Shown: positions 16,866-26,821, numbered from the stretch's first letter. The stretch: 64,000 bases of DNA from Laspinema olomoucense D3b (GCF_025370785.1 NZ_JAMXFA010000018.1:62001-126000), one strand, 5' to 3'. Program-made: numbers and translations. Notes: a model not told the origin generated them from the sequence alone.

Positions 16866-19800
16866 TTATGATTGGTTTTTGGGGTTTAACGAGGATAACT
16901 TCATCCGCCGTCTTTCCCGGGAAACGGGAACTAATGCCGGTACAGGAGAAGTGGAATTGTGCTGTTGTAACTCCTGAATTACGGGGGCTAATTGGGCAAT
17001 TGTGGGCGCTTCAAAGACACTGCGTAAGGGTAACTCAAATTCAAATTTATCCCGAACTCGGGAGGCGAGTTGGGTTGCTAGTAATGAATGTCCCCCTAAT
17101 TCAAAGAAGTTATCGTAAATCCCCACTTGTTTGATGCCTAATACTTCTGCCCAAATTTGAACGAGACGTTCTTCGATGACGGTACGCGGTGGGGTGTAAT
17201 TTCCTGCCAGTTGTGGGGTGATAGCGGTGGCAGTGGGTAAGGCGCGGCGATCGACTTTGCCATTTGGAGTCAAAGGGAGAGACTCTAGGACTACAAAGGC
17301 CGAGGGTATCATATAATCCGGCAATTTTTCGCTGAGATATTCGCGCAATTCCGGCACAAATTGACGCGCTGCTTTTCCTTGTAAGGGATTGTTAGCATAA
17401 GCGGAGTCTGAAGCAATTTCGGAACTTGCTTCTAGGATAAAATCTGTAATATCTTCCCGCACAAATACGACATCATAACGGCCTTCGCTGCTGGAAGCGG
17501 ACCAGCGAATATAAACGCGATAGGGGAGTTCTAATCCATACCAGTCTTCGGGGTTAATCCCAGAATTGGGGAGGCGTTGAACGGCTTTTTTTAATTGACC
17601 GGCTGTTTTAAATGGGCTAGAATTAAACAGCCATTCCGTTGCTTGCACAGCAGCCATTATCCGGCTATTGGGAACGCCTGAGAGTCCACAGATATCGGGG
17701 TGGGTTTCGATTAAATATTGGCGCAGTTGGTTCACGGTCCAATCTTCCCGATTTTCCCCCTGATTTAGCCAAGTAATCCGATGATTATTGTCGGATTTGG
17801 CTTGGATATCGGTTCCGGCCAGATGGAGAATGGCATTATACCGAAACTGGGTTAATTCATTCTGGGATTGACCGCGCATCAATTGAATTTCTACGGTTTC
17901 TATCTGAGGCAAGCGCGATTTTAATGCGGTAAAGAAGGCTGGATCTAAGGCTAATTCAACCTCTTGGAAGAGTTGCATTTCCACCCGTTGCTGTAGCTGT
18001 GGGCGCGTCACGCAAGGTTGGGCGCGAGTCAGTTCTACATCGGTATAAAAGGCTTTGAGGAGGGGTAAACTCCGCAAGTCACCCAGGAAGATTCGTCCCC
18101 CGGGTTTGGTGACGGTGACGGCCCCGGAAATGGTCTGAATGAGGTAGTCTAAACTGGGGAAATATTGCACGATAGAGTTAAGAATGACCGTATCAAAACT
18201 CTGGGGTGCAATGCCCTCAAAATCAGTGGCTAGTTTTTCTAGTAAAGTGACTTGTTTTAAGTCGTATTTGCCTAAATGTTGGCGAATAAAGTTGAGGGAG
18301 GGGGGCGAAAAGTCAGTCCCGCAATATTCGGTACAGTGAGGGGCAATTCTGAAGAGTAAGAGGCCGGTTCCACACCCTACTTCTAGGACTTGATTGGGGT
18401 TGAAGGCTAAAATTTGAGCCGCTTGATGGTCTACCCATTCTCGCATTTCTGCCGCTGGGATGGGTTCGCCGGTATAGCTGCTATTCCATCCGACAATATT
18501 AAAACTGGGTTCAATACCCACGGCAGGCATTTTATAGGTTTCATTGTAGAGAATTTGCCATTGCTGGATTTGTTCTTCCTGCAAGGCAATGGGGTTAAGT
18601 TCGGCCAGTTCTACCCTCTCCAAATTGAGGGCAAGATAAGCGGTTAGTTGGGTCTCTCCTCGGTCATTATCCGAGGCGGTGACGAGGGTTTGATTGACGG
18701 CGGGATGTTGGGCTAAAATGACCTCGATTTCGCCTAATTCGATGCGGAATCCGCGAATTTTTACTTGTTGGTCCAGACGACCCAAAAACTCCAGACTGCC
18801 ATCGGGTTGATAGCGCACTAAATCGCCGGTTTTGTACAGGAATTTGCCCGGTTCTGGGTGGAAGGGGTTGCGGATAAATGCTTCGGCAGTGAGTTCAGGA
18901 TGATGGCGATACCCTCTTGCCAATCCATCGCCGCCAATATACAATTCTCCGGGAATGCCGATGGGGACGGGGTGAAAGTAGCGATCGCAGACATAAAGTT
19001 GAGTATTGGCGACTGCCTTGCCAATTCCCGGCGCAATCTCTCTGCCATTTCCAACAGGAACCCTGCCGGAAGTGGTGACGACGGTATTTTCTGTGGGTCC
19101 GTAATTATTCACCACCTGAAACGGATGGGAGGGTAACGGATGTTGATGCAATGTTTCTCCCCCGGTGAGTAACAGGCGCAATTGGGTCTGTTCCGGCCAG
19201 GTTAATTGTAAGACTTTTTCTGCTAAGGGAGTGGGTAAAAAGCTAATAGTTATCGCATTTTCTACCAACCAATCCCGCAATTTTTCAGGCGATCGCCGAG
19301 TTTCGCTATCTACTATATAAATACAAGCGCCTGCGGTTAAATAGGGCCAAATTTCCCACCCACAGGCATCAAAGGCAACCCCGGCAACCTGGGTACTGCG
19401 ATCGCTGGCAGACACGGCAAATGCTTGTTGATGCCAATAGGTTAAATTTAACAGACTTTTTTGCTCAATTTCTACTCCCTTGGGTTCCCCGGTGGAACCC
19501 GAGGTATAAATCACATAAGCGAGGGAATTTGAAGTCACATGACTGCTAAGATTTCCATCCCGTTCTCGATTAATCAGTTCCTTGTCTGTATCCAAACAAA
19601 CAATCTTACCAATGACTCGATTAAATAGAGATAAATTTGACTGCTGGGTGAGTAAAACTGGAACTTTGGCCTCCGTTAACATCCGATTTAAACGACTGCT
19701 AGGAACTGAGGGGTCTAAGGGTAAATAAGCACCCCCTGCTTTGAGAATTCCCAGCATTGCCACTGCCATATCCAAGGTGCGATCGAGGCACAATCCCACC

Positions 19801-21581
19801 ACAACTTCCACCCCTACCCCTAATTTTTGCAAATAATGGGCCAGTTGGTTACTGCGGCGATTTAACTCCCCGTAAGTTAGAGTTTGGTTCCCACAAACTA
19901 AAGCAACTTTCTCCGGATGTTCTGCTGCCTGAATTTCGACTAACTGATGGATCGCTAACTCTTGGGGATAATCCACCTCAGTTTGATTCCACTGCACTAA
20001 TAATTGATCTCGTTCCGCTTCGCTTAACAGAGGTAAATCCCCAATCCGTTGGTCCGGATTTGCCACAATTGCTTCTAGTAAGGTTTGAAAATGAGCAACT
20101 AACCGGCCAATGGTGCTTTCCTCAAATAAATCGGTGCTGTAAATCACAAATCCGCTAATTCCTTCCCGACTATCTACCCACATCGGATTGGTAGAGGACT
20201 GTTCCCATAAATGCAATTCTAAATCAAACCGGGCCGTCCCCGCTTCTAACGGTTGGGGACTCAAGGTTAATCCCGGTAATTCTAATCCCTGCATTGGGGC
20301 ATTTTGTAACGCAAATGCCACCTGAAACAGGGGATTATGATTTAAGGACCGTTCTGGATGCAACTCTTCTACTAACTTCTCAAAGGGGACATCTTGGTGA
20401 GCATAAGCGCCTAATGCCACCTGTTTTACCCGGGCCAATACTTCTCGAAAGGTGGGGTTTCCGGATAAGTCGGTACGCAAGACTAAACTATTGACAAAAA
20501 AACCGATTAGGGGTTCTATTTCACTGCGATTGCGATTGGCAATGGGGGAACCGACTGTAATATCTTCTTGTTGACTGTAGCGATACAACAAGGTTTGGAA
20601 TGCCGCCAGTAAGGTCATAAATAAAGTCACCCCTTCCCCTTGAGTCAAGGCATTTAATTTTTGACTGACTGCCTGGGAAAGTCTGAACCCATAACGTTTT
20701 CCGCGATAACTGGGGACAGCAGGACGAGGGCGATCGCTGGGTAAATTCAGCATAGCAATCCCCTCTAACTGTTGTCGCCAATAAGCTAATTGGTGCTCTA
20801 AAATTTCTCCTTGTAACCATTCCCGCTGCCAATGGGCAAAATCTGCATATTGAAACCCTAATTCCGGCAGCGGAGAGGATTTTCCCTGGACAAAAGCGCT
20901 ATAAAGGATTCCTAACTCTTGAATTAATACCCCAATCGACCAACCGTCGGAGATAATATGATGCATATTCAGCATCAGTAAATGCTCCGATTCCGATAAT
21001 TGAATTAAAGAAATTCGCAGTAAAGGACCCGTGGCCAAATTAAATGGACGTAACGCCTCCTGGGTAATCATCCGTTCTAGCTGTTTCTCTTGTTCGGGGG
21101 GGGACAAATTCTGCAAATTCAGCACATGAATGGGCAGCGAAAAATGAGCTTGAATCTCTTGTCTTCCTTGCCCTTCTCCCTCGGGAAAACAAGTCCTCAA
21201 CCCTTCATGACGGCGCTTTATTTCATTAAATGCCGCTTCCAGCACTTCTATATTCACCTCCCCGGTTAAACGCACTGCCGTAGGCATATTATAAAAGGGA
21301 TTGTTCGGCACTAATCGGTCTAAAAACCAGAGTCGCTGTTGGGCAAAGGAAAGGGGTAAATTGCCCGCCCGGGAAATCGGTTTGAGGCTAACTGGGGTCT
21401 CACTGATACTGCGATTGGCCCTCTGAAAAAACGCCAGAATCTCGGCCTTTCGCTGAGAAATTTGGTCCCGTAATTGGGGAGTTAACCGGCCTTCGGGTGC
21501 TTTACAAATCAGGCGACTGCCTTCTACGGTCAAATTAATTTCTAAATTACGCAATTTTGATAAAAATTCTAGGGTATTCAA
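16866..21581 (-). CDS. NRPS module 2: docking-C-A-(N-methyltransferase)-T, predicted N-methyl-leucine
   Basis: The protein has 1571 residues. Residues 1-55 resemble a TubC-type N-terminal docking domain (LEFLSKLRNLEINLTVEG, GRLTPQLRDQI). Condensation follows with HHIISDG near 206. Adenylation spans about 545-1475 with YTSGSTGEPKG near 694. The insertion between A8 and A9 (about 1000-1380) is a methyltransferase with VLEVGCGTG near 1067, the arrangement of N-methylating modules. The carrier (LGGHSLL) is near 1495. The pocket code reads D-A-W-F-L-G-N-V-V-K, which is an established leucine code. So the module should install N-methyl-leucine. The start overlaps the previous stop by four bases (21578-21581), a sign of coupled translation. 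Confidence 0.93.
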   Translation of the reverse strand: MNTLEFLSKLRNLEINLTVEGSRLICKAPEGRLTPQLRDQISQRKAEILAFFQRANRSISETPVSLKPISRAGNLPLSFAQQRLWFLDRLVPNNPFYNMPTAVRLTGEVNIEVLEAAFNEIKRRHEGLRTCFPEGEGQGRQEIQAHFSLPIHVLNLQNLSPPEQEKQLERMITQEALRPFNLATGPLLRISLIQLSESEHLLMLNMHHIISDGWSIGVLIQELGILYSAFVQGKSSPLPELGFQYADFAHWQREWLQGEILEHQLAYWRQQLEGIAMLNLPSDRPRPAVPSYRGKRYGFRLSQAVSQKLNALTQGEGVTLFMTLLAAFQTLLYRYSQQEDITVGSPIANRNRSEIEPLIGFFVNSLVLRTDLSGNPTFREVLARVKQVALGAYAHQDVPFEKLVEELHPERSLNHNPLFQVAFALQNAPMQGLELPGLTLSPQPLEAGTARFDLELHLWEQSSTNPMWVDSREGISGFVIYSTDLFEESTIGRLVAHFQTLLEAIVANPDQRIGDLPLLSEAERDQLLVQWNQTEVDYPQELAIHQLVEIQAAEHPEKVALVCGNQTLTYGELNRRSNQLAHYLQKLGVGVEVVVGLCLDRTLDMAVAMLGILKAGGAYLPLDPSVPSSRLNRMLTEAKVPVLLTQQSNLSLFNRVIGKIVCLDTDKELINRERDGNLSSHVTSNSLAYVIYTSGSTGEPKGVEIEQKSLLNLTYWHQQAFAVSASDRSTQVAGVAFDACGWEIWPYLTAGACIYIVDSETRRSPEKLRDWLVENAITISFLPTPLAEKVLQLTWPEQTQLRLLLTGGETLHQHPLPSHPFQVVNNYGPTENTVVTTSGRVPVGNGREIAPGIGKAVANTQLYVCDRYFHPVPIGIPGELYIGGDGLARGYRHHPELTAEAFIRNPFHPEPGKFLYKTGDLVRYQPDGSLEFLGRLDQQVKIRGFRIELGEIEVILAQHPAVNQTLVTASDNDRGETQLTAYLALNLERVELAELNPIALQEEQIQQWQILYNETYKMPAVGIEPSFNIVGWNSSYTGEPIPAAEMREWVDHQAAQILAFNPNQVLEVGCGTGLLLFRIAPHCTEYCGTDFSPPSLNFIRQHLGKYDLKQVTLLEKLATDFEGIAPQSFDTVILNSIVQYFPSLDYLIQTISGAVTVTKPGGRIFLGDLRSLPLLKAFYTDVELTRAQPCVTRPQLQQRVEMQLFQEVELALDPAFFTALKSRLPQIETVEIQLMRGQSQNELTQFRYNAILHLAGTDIQAKSDNNHRITWLNQGENREDWTVNQLRQYLIETHPDICGLSGVPNSRIMAAVQATEWLFNSSPFKTAGQLKKAVQRLPNSGINPEDWYGLELPYRVYIRWSASSSEGRYDVVFVREDITDFILEASSEIASDSAYANNPLQGKAARQFVPELREYLSEKLPDYMIPSAFVVLESLPLTPNGKVDRRALPTATAITPQLAGNYTPPRTVIEERLVQIWAEVLGIKQVGIYDNFFELGGHSLLATQLASRVRDKFEFELPLRSVFEAPTIAQLAPVIQELQQHNSTSPVPALVPVSRERRRMKLSSLNPKNQS

Positions 21582-24500
21582 AACTCTACCTCTTCTCTCT
21601 CTTCCTGATATAAGTTAGGCAATTTTTGGGGTTTTGTTGCCCAACCAACCGTTTCAATATAATTGGCTAAACTTGCCACCGTTGGCGCTTCAAATAACTG
21701 ACTCACGGGCAACTCTATTTTTAACCCGTCGCGAATTCGCGAAATGAGTTGAGTTGCCAGGAGAGAATGTCCTCCCAACTCAAAGAAATTATCATAAACA
21801 CTCACCTGTGGTTTCCCCAACACCTGCCTCCAAATGTCCACCAGTACCTCTTCCACCGAAGTTCGCGGTGCTACATAATTTTCGGATAACTCCTGGAATG
21901 GTGTATCTATCTTAGGTAAGACTTGCCGATTAATTTTTCCGTTTGGTGTCAGAGGTAACAATTCTAGGACCGCGTAAGCGGTGGGTACCATATAACTCGG
22001 TAATTTTTCTTGCAAAAACCGCCGCAGTTCGCTAATTTTTAGGGGAGAAGATGTCCCCTCCGGGTCACGGGGAACAACGTAAGCAACCAACTCTTTCTCC
22101 CCGGGTATTTCCTCCCGGGCGATCGCCACTGCTGCTGCCACCCCAGAATATTGGCACAAAACCGCCTCAATTTCTCCTAATTCAATCCGGAACCCGCGAA
22201 TCTTCACTTGATGGTCAATTCGCCCTAAAAACTCCAGATTCCCATCAGATTTATAGCGCGCCAAATCCCCAGTTTTATAAAGTCGCGTTCCCGGTTTCCC
22301 AAAGGGATTCGGAATAAACCGTTCCTCAGTTAAGTCCGGACGATTCAAGTAACCCCTTGCCAGTCCCTCTCCCCCGAGGTATAATTCGCCTGGAACGCCG
22401 ACGGCGACAGGTTGCAAGTGCGAGTCTAAGAGATAAAGTTCTGTATTCGCCACTGCCTTGCCAATGGGGACGGAACTCGCCGGTTCTGCGATCGCTTCTA
22501 TGGGGAAATAGGTCGAAAACGTGGTATTTTCTGTGGGACCATAAACATGGATTAACTCCTGCGGCATTCCCTGAGTTATCACTTTTTTCACCCAACGGGG
22601 ATCGACGGTTTCTCCCCCAAATAATAAGCAACGCAACGACTGAAATGCCTGGGGAACCGTTCGCACCACCTGCTGAAATAAGGCGGTGGTTAAGAATAAA
22701 ATATCAATTTGTTGCTGGCGCACTTCCCGGGCAAAATCATGAGGAGAGAGGGTGATTTCTGTGCTGATTCCCTTCACGTGAGCGCCATTGAGCAAAGCAC
22801 CCCAAATTTCAAATGTTGCGGCATCAAAGGACAGATTAGAGACTTGAGCAATGGTATCTGTCGGGGTTATATTGATGTAATTAGTATTCAGAACCAGTCG
22901 ATTTACCGCTTGGTGAGGAACTGCCACCCCTTTCGGTGTTCCCGTCGAACCGGAGGTATAAATCACATAAGCAAGACGACTGCCACCGGGGAAGTGAGGG
23001 AGATTCTCCACAGGTTCCAGGGTGACTGCCTCCCAGTCGCAGTCGCCTCCTATCATCACCCCCCCAAACCCGTTAAACTTACCCCGTAAGTCGTCCGGAA
23101 CCAGCAACAGACGAGCTCCGGCATCTGCGATTATCCAATTCAGGCGATCGCTGGGATAGGTGGGGTCTAAAGGTAAATAAGCACCCCCCGCCTTCAAAAT
23201 CCCTAACATCCCGACAATTGTATCCAGGGATTTCGCCGCACAAAGTCCCACAACCTCCTCGTCTTCCACCCCCAAATGTTGTAAATAATGAGCCCATTGA
23301 TTGCTACGCTGATTCAGTTCCTGGTAAGTCCAAGATTCCCCGGCGATCGTCACCGCCACTGCCTGGGGATTCGCCGCCACCTGCGCCTCAAATAGCGCCT
23401 GAATCGCCGTTTCTGCCGGATACTCTGCTTGAGTCTGATTCCATTCAATTAAGATCCGGTCCCGTTCCCCATCGCTGATTAATTCTAACTGCTCAACCCG
23501 CTGATTGGGATTTTTAACGATATTTTTTAACAAAGTTTTAAACTGTTCTAACATTTGCGCGACTGTCCCTGACTCAAATTTATCCGTATTGTAAATTACA
23601 AACCCTCGGAGACTATCCTGATGCTGCCAATCCTGACCATAAACACTCCGGAAACTGTCTGCCGATTCCCACAAATGCACCTCCAAATCAAACCGAGTCG
23701 TCTTCACCCCTAAACTCATGGAACTCACCGTTAATCCGGGCAAATCCAACTCCTGCATCGGGGCATTTTGCAAATTAAACACCACCTGAAACAGGGGATG
23801 AACATTCAAAACCCGGTCCGGATGTAACGCCTCCACCACCTTTTCAAAGGGTAAATCTTGGTGAGCATAAGCGCCTAAAGTCACCTCTCGTACCCGCGCC
23901 AATAACTCCCGAAACGTCGGATTTCCCGAGACATCGGTCCGCAACACCAGACTATTCACAAAAAACCCAATTAACCCCTCAATTTCGCTGCGGTTGCGAT
24001 TGGCAATCGGGGAACCCACGGTAATCTCATGCTGCTGACTGTAGCGATACAGCAAAGTTTGAAACCCCGCCAGCAAGGTCATAAATAAAGTCACCCCCTC
24101 TTGCTGAGAAAGGGCCTTGAGCGCCGCCGTCAGGGGTTGAGAAAGCTCAAAAACTTGACTCTTTCCCTGATAGCTAGGAGTCGCCGGTTTCGGATAGTCT
24201 CCCGGTAAATTCAGAGGAAAAATTCCCCGTAACTGCTGCCGCCAATACCCTAACTGCTCCTCCAACACCTCCCCTTGAAACCACTCCCGCTGCCATTCGG
24301 CAAAGTCTGCATATTGGAGGGGTAATTCCGGCAACAAAACCGGGCGATTCTCCACCAATGCTCGGTAAATTGTTCCCAACTCCTGAACAAACACCCCCAT
24401 CGACCAATCATCAGAAATAATATGGTGCATATTCAGCAGTAAAATTGACAGAGAATCCTCCAACTGCAACAGCGTCACCCGCAGTAAAGGGCCGGTTGCT

Positions 24501-24913
24501 AAATTAAAGGGAAACTCCGCCTCCACCGCCGCCAATCGAGTCGCTTCCGCTTCCCGTTCCCCAGGATAAAATTGCCGCAAATCGACCCAATTCACCGGGA
24601 TATCCGCCTCCGGTGAAATCACCTGCACAGGTTCCCCTTCCACGGTGGTAAACCGCGTCCTTAAAGTTTCATGCCGCCTGCCAATTTCTATAAAAGTATC
24701 CGCTAAAGCAGGGAAATTCACGACTCCCGTTAACCGCAGCGCCGTGGTGACATTATAGAATGAATGACCGGGAGCAAACTGGTCAATAAACCACAATCGC
24801 TGTTGAGCAAAAGAGGTGGGAAAGACAAATACATCTGTCTCGGGAGAGAGATTTAAGGCATCCGGCGCGGGGGTTAAAGGAGAGTTGAAAATGTTGGATT
24901 CCATTGGGGTCAT
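21578..24913 (-). CDS. NRPS module 1: C-A-T, predicted Ile/Val
   Basis: The protein has 1111 residues: condensation (HHIISDD near 163, where the last residue of HHxxxDG is Asp instead of Gly), adenylation (YTSGSTGTPKG near 653, VYGPTEN, LPLTPNGKINR) and carrier (LGGHSLL near 1048). The pocket code reads D-A-F-F-L-G-V-T-F-K, a code used for Ile (and Val) in cyanobacterial systems. It is the first gene of the operon yet begins with a condensation domain and has no loading module. The C domain may therefore take an acyl donor (lipo-initiation) or a peptide made by genes outside the window. No MbtH-like, acyl ligase or exporter gene is adjacent. Confidence 0.93.
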   Translation of the reverse strand: MTPMESNIFNSPLTPAPDALNLSPETDVFVFPTSFAQQRLWFIDQFAPGHSFYNVTTALRLTGVVNFPALADTFIEIGRRHETLRTRFTTVEGEPVQVISPEADIPVNWVDLRQFYPGEREAEATRLAAVEAEFPFNLATGPLLRVTLLQLEDSLSILLLNMHHIISDDWSMGVFVQELGTIYRALVENRPVLLPELPLQYADFAEWQREWFQGEVLEEQLGYWRQQLRGIFPLNLPGDYPKPATPSYQGKSQVFELSQPLTAALKALSQQEGVTLFMTLLAGFQTLLYRYSQQHEITVGSPIANRNRSEIEGLIGFFVNSLVLRTDVSGNPTFRELLARVREVTLGAYAHQDLPFEKVVEALHPDRVLNVHPLFQVVFNLQNAPMQELDLPGLTVSSMSLGVKTTRFDLEVHLWESADSFRSVYGQDWQHQDSLRGFVIYNTDKFESGTVAQMLEQFKTLLKNIVKNPNQRVEQLELISDGERDRILIEWNQTQAEYPAETAIQALFEAQVAANPQAVAVTIAGESWTYQELNQRSNQWAHYLQHLGVEDEEVVGLCAAKSLDTIVGMLGILKAGGAYLPLDPTYPSDRLNWIIADAGARLLLVPDDLRGKFNGFGGVMIGGDCDWEAVTLEPVENLPHFPGGSRLAYVIYTSGSTGTPKGVAVPHQAVNRLVLNTNYINITPTDTIAQVSNLSFDAATFEIWGALLNGAHVKGISTEITLSPHDFAREVRQQQIDILFLTTALFQQVVRTVPQAFQSLRCLLFGGETVDPRWVKKVITQGMPQELIHVYGPTENTTFSTYFPIEAIAEPASSVPIGKAVANTELYLLDSHLQPVAVGVPGELYLGGEGLARGYLNRPDLTEERFIPNPFGKPGTRLYKTGDLARYKSDGNLEFLGRIDHQVKIRGFRIELGEIEAVLCQYSGVAAAVAIAREEIPGEKELVAYVVPRDPEGTSSPLKISELRRFLQEKLPSYMVPTAYAVLELLPLTPNGKINRQVLPKIDTPFQELSENYVAPRTSVEEVLVDIWRQVLGKPQVSVYDNFFELGGHSLLATQLISRIRDGLKIELPVSQLFEAPTVASLANYIETVGWATKPQKLPNLYQEEREEVEF

Positions 24914-25343
24914 CTGGAAAAACAGTAAATTTCAGCGCACCCCATCGGAGGCGATTAGGTCAAATCAACGGGTTAAAACCCGGGAATGGGTGATTTAAAC
25001 CTAGATTCAGCCCAAGTCACACCGCAGAGAGTCAGCAGTCAATCCTCAACATGAACTGCTGCCATAGCGCTGATATTTCCTAGAGGATAGACCCCTCCTC
25101 CCCGGTTGTCCACACACCAGAGGAAGAGAAGCGGAGGCTACACAAGTATAACAATTGTATAAAGTATTAAAAGAGGTGATATTAATAGTCACTTGCCGCC
25201 TCTTGTGCGTGGACATTCGGCTGGGTATTTAGTGAGAAATGCTAAATTGAAAGCGCAAGCAGTGCACGCCGACAAAAAAAACCGATGTTTTGTTGTCCAG
25301 TCAGCCAGGACCCAGGTATCCACCCCGGTTACCAGAATCTGAA
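24914..25343. other. Gene-free spacer between NRPS operon and CRISPR array
   Basis: I see no coding region. The region must hold the promoter of the leftward NRPS operon, but I cannot single out a convincing pair of boxes. The right-hand end adjoins the last (trailer-end) CRISPR repeat. Confidence 0.5.
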
Positions 25344-25460
25344 GTTTCCATCCCCTTGCGGGGAATTGATAGGGATTAACCAAATCAAATGCTTCAATCA
25401 ATCGTAACACTCCAACAATTAATGTTTCCGTCCCCTTGCGGGGAATTGATAGGAATTAAC
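25344..25460 (-). CRISPR. Trailer-end CRISPR fragment: two repeats, one spacer
   Basis: Two 37-base repeats at 25344-25380 and 25424-25460 flank a 43-base spacer. The first differs from the consensus (TTTCCATCC for TTTCCGTCC; AGGGATTAAC for AGGAATTCAC), as expected for the oldest end of an array. Read leftward the repeat ends GGACGGAAAC, giving an 8-base ACGGAAAC crRNA handle, so this is the distal end. It is cut off from the main array by 414 bases. Confidence 0.85.
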
Positions 25461-25874
25461 ACATATGAAACATAAGGCAGGTAAAACATCATCTAGGAAT
25501 TGAACCTAGATTTTCTAGTGTTATCACTAGACACTCTACCGTTGAGTTAATGATGTAAGAAAGGGACGGACCATCCCTGTAAATCCTTAGGAGAGACAAT
25601 CATCATGTTTAACTTTATCAGTCAACCAAGATCCAATCTCTTTCTACTCCTATCCATTAAGTCCTTCATCCAGAGTAGGTATCCATATAGGACAATGAAG
25701 GACATTATTAAATTACAGGTATTTCATATCGACTTGTTCAAGTAACCACCAATTGGTGATGTCAATCTTAATATGCTTATATTCCTTCTGTTAATTAATT
25801 CACAACTCCAACTCCTCAATTGGTGTAGGAATTAACAGAAACTCCTGATATTCCTGCTGGTGTTCTTGAGAAGA
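25461..25874. other. Interruption of the CRISPR array: structured, non-coding, with decayed repeat
   Basis: This segment holds the tRNA-like sequence (25486-25556) and several inverted repeats: GTCCTTCAT/ATGAAGGAC (25661-25669, 25695-25703), TTCTGTTAATT/AATTAACAGAA (25786-25796, 25830-25840) and CACCAATTGGTG near 25748. A strongly diverged repeat appears to end at 25836 (TAGGAATTAAC), because exactly 38 bases, one spacer length, separate it from the next good repeat. No gene is visible. Confidence 0.6.
25486..25556 (-). tRNA. tRNA-like sequence inside the CRISPR array, Ile(GAU)-like but aberrant anticodon loop
   Basis: On the minus strand 71 bases fold as a cloverleaf: acceptor ACATCAT/ATGATGT (7 bp), TA, D arm ACTC-AACGGTA-GAGT, T arm CTAGG-TTCAATT-CCTAG with a canonical TTCAATT loop. 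The anticodon arm is TCTAG/CTAGA with an eight-base loop TGATAACA instead of seven. It can also close to a 7-bp palindrome around ATAA. TGATAA is the loop core of tRNA-Ile(GAU). The variable region is only four bases and CCA is not encoded. It could be a decayed tRNA, a phage-derived tRNA or a frameshifting tRNA. Confidence 0.55.
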
Positions 25875-26641
25875 GTTTCCCTCCCCTTGCGGGGAATTGA
25901 TAGGAATTAACCTTTTCCGTCCCCTTGCGGGGAATGGATTGGAATTCACTGGAGGGTCCCATTAACATCAACGGTAGCGGGAAAATATTTCCGTCCCCTT
26001 GCGGGGAATTGATAGGAATTCACACGATTGAGTGCAGATTCGTGGGGCGATTGGCGGCAGACTTGGAGTTTCCGTCCCCTTGCGGGGAATTGATAGGGAC
26101 TAACGCTATACCCTCTTGGACACCTGTGCCTTTGGCTAATTTGTTTCCGTCCCCTTGCGGGGAATTGATAGGAATTCACTTCGTAAGTGGAAAGTCTAAA
26201 TGGACTTCTAAACTTATAGAGTTTCCGTCCCCTTGCGGGGAATTGATAGGAATTCACCTGTTCTATCTAGTAGGGTGCTTTAAAGCCTACTGGTAGTTTC
26301 CGTCCCCTTGCGGGGAATTGATAGGAATTCACAACTCCTGAGATGCTGTCTGTGCTGACTCTACAGAATCGGTTTCCGTCCCATTGCGGGGAATTGATTA
26401 GGAATTTACCTCTTAACGTTGAAGTCTCTCTTCCTCAAGAGAGCAGTAGTTTCCGTCCCCTTGCGGGGAATTGATAGGAATTTACTAAGGGGGTCTATGC
26501 TGCCAAGGTTGGTGGCCCAATGTTGTTTCCGTCCCCTTGCGGGGAATGGATAGGAATTCACTGAACTGGGCTATTAAGAACTGGCACGTCATAGAAACTT
26601 GGCCGTTTCCGTCCCCTTGCGGGGAATGGATAGGAATTCAT
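25875..26641 (-). CRISPR. Main CRISPR array, 11 repeats of 37 bases
   Basis: Repeats start at 25875, 25913, 25987, 26068, 26143, 26221, 26296, 26372, 26449, 26525 and 26605. On the plus strand they begin GTTTCCGT, contain CCCCTTGCGGGG and end GATAGGAATTCAC. On the transcribed (minus) strand they contain the hairpin CCCC-GCAA-GGGG (GNRA loop) and end ACGGAAAC. Spacers are 37-44 bases, except that between the first two repeats only one base remains. The copy at 26372 has 38 bases and one C-to-A change. The cas operon and the leader lie to the right, which agrees with leftward transcription. Confidence 0.95.
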
Positions 26642-26799
26642 CCTATCCTGTTGAAACCCTTGCACTATCTAGTTTTCAAGGTGCGATCGCGCCAAAGTAC
26701 AGAAAGTCAACTTTACAAAACTTAACGCGCTGCTTTAGCGGGGCAAGACCGACGGAAATCAGTCCATAACGAAACAATAGCGCAAAAGGGTCAAATAAA
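26642..26799 (-). promoter_or_regulatory. Presumed CRISPR leader
   Basis: This is the sequence upstream of the first (newest) repeat on the minus strand. It holds CCTTGAAAACTAGATAGTG followed by CAAGGGTTTCAAC, an arrangement with CTTGAAAAC and a repeat-like GTTTC-AAC near the junction, as in other cyanobacterial arrays (compared from memory). The exact transcription start cannot be read. Confidence 0.5.
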
Positions 26800-26821
26800 A
26801 AAGCGGGAATTTACCCGCTTT
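26791..26821 (-). terminator. Rho-independent terminator between cas2 relic and leader
   Basis: AAAGCGGG (26800-26807) and CCCGCTTT (26814-26821) form an 8-bp stem. On the minus strand the stem is followed by TTTTTTATTT. It would stop transcripts arriving from the cas2 relic before the leader. Confidence 0.75.

Noticed and set aside
25189-26725. Several open frames reading through CRISPR repeats on both strands
   Set aside because: The periodic FPSPCGE or YQFPARG peptides are translations of the repeat; the array explains them.
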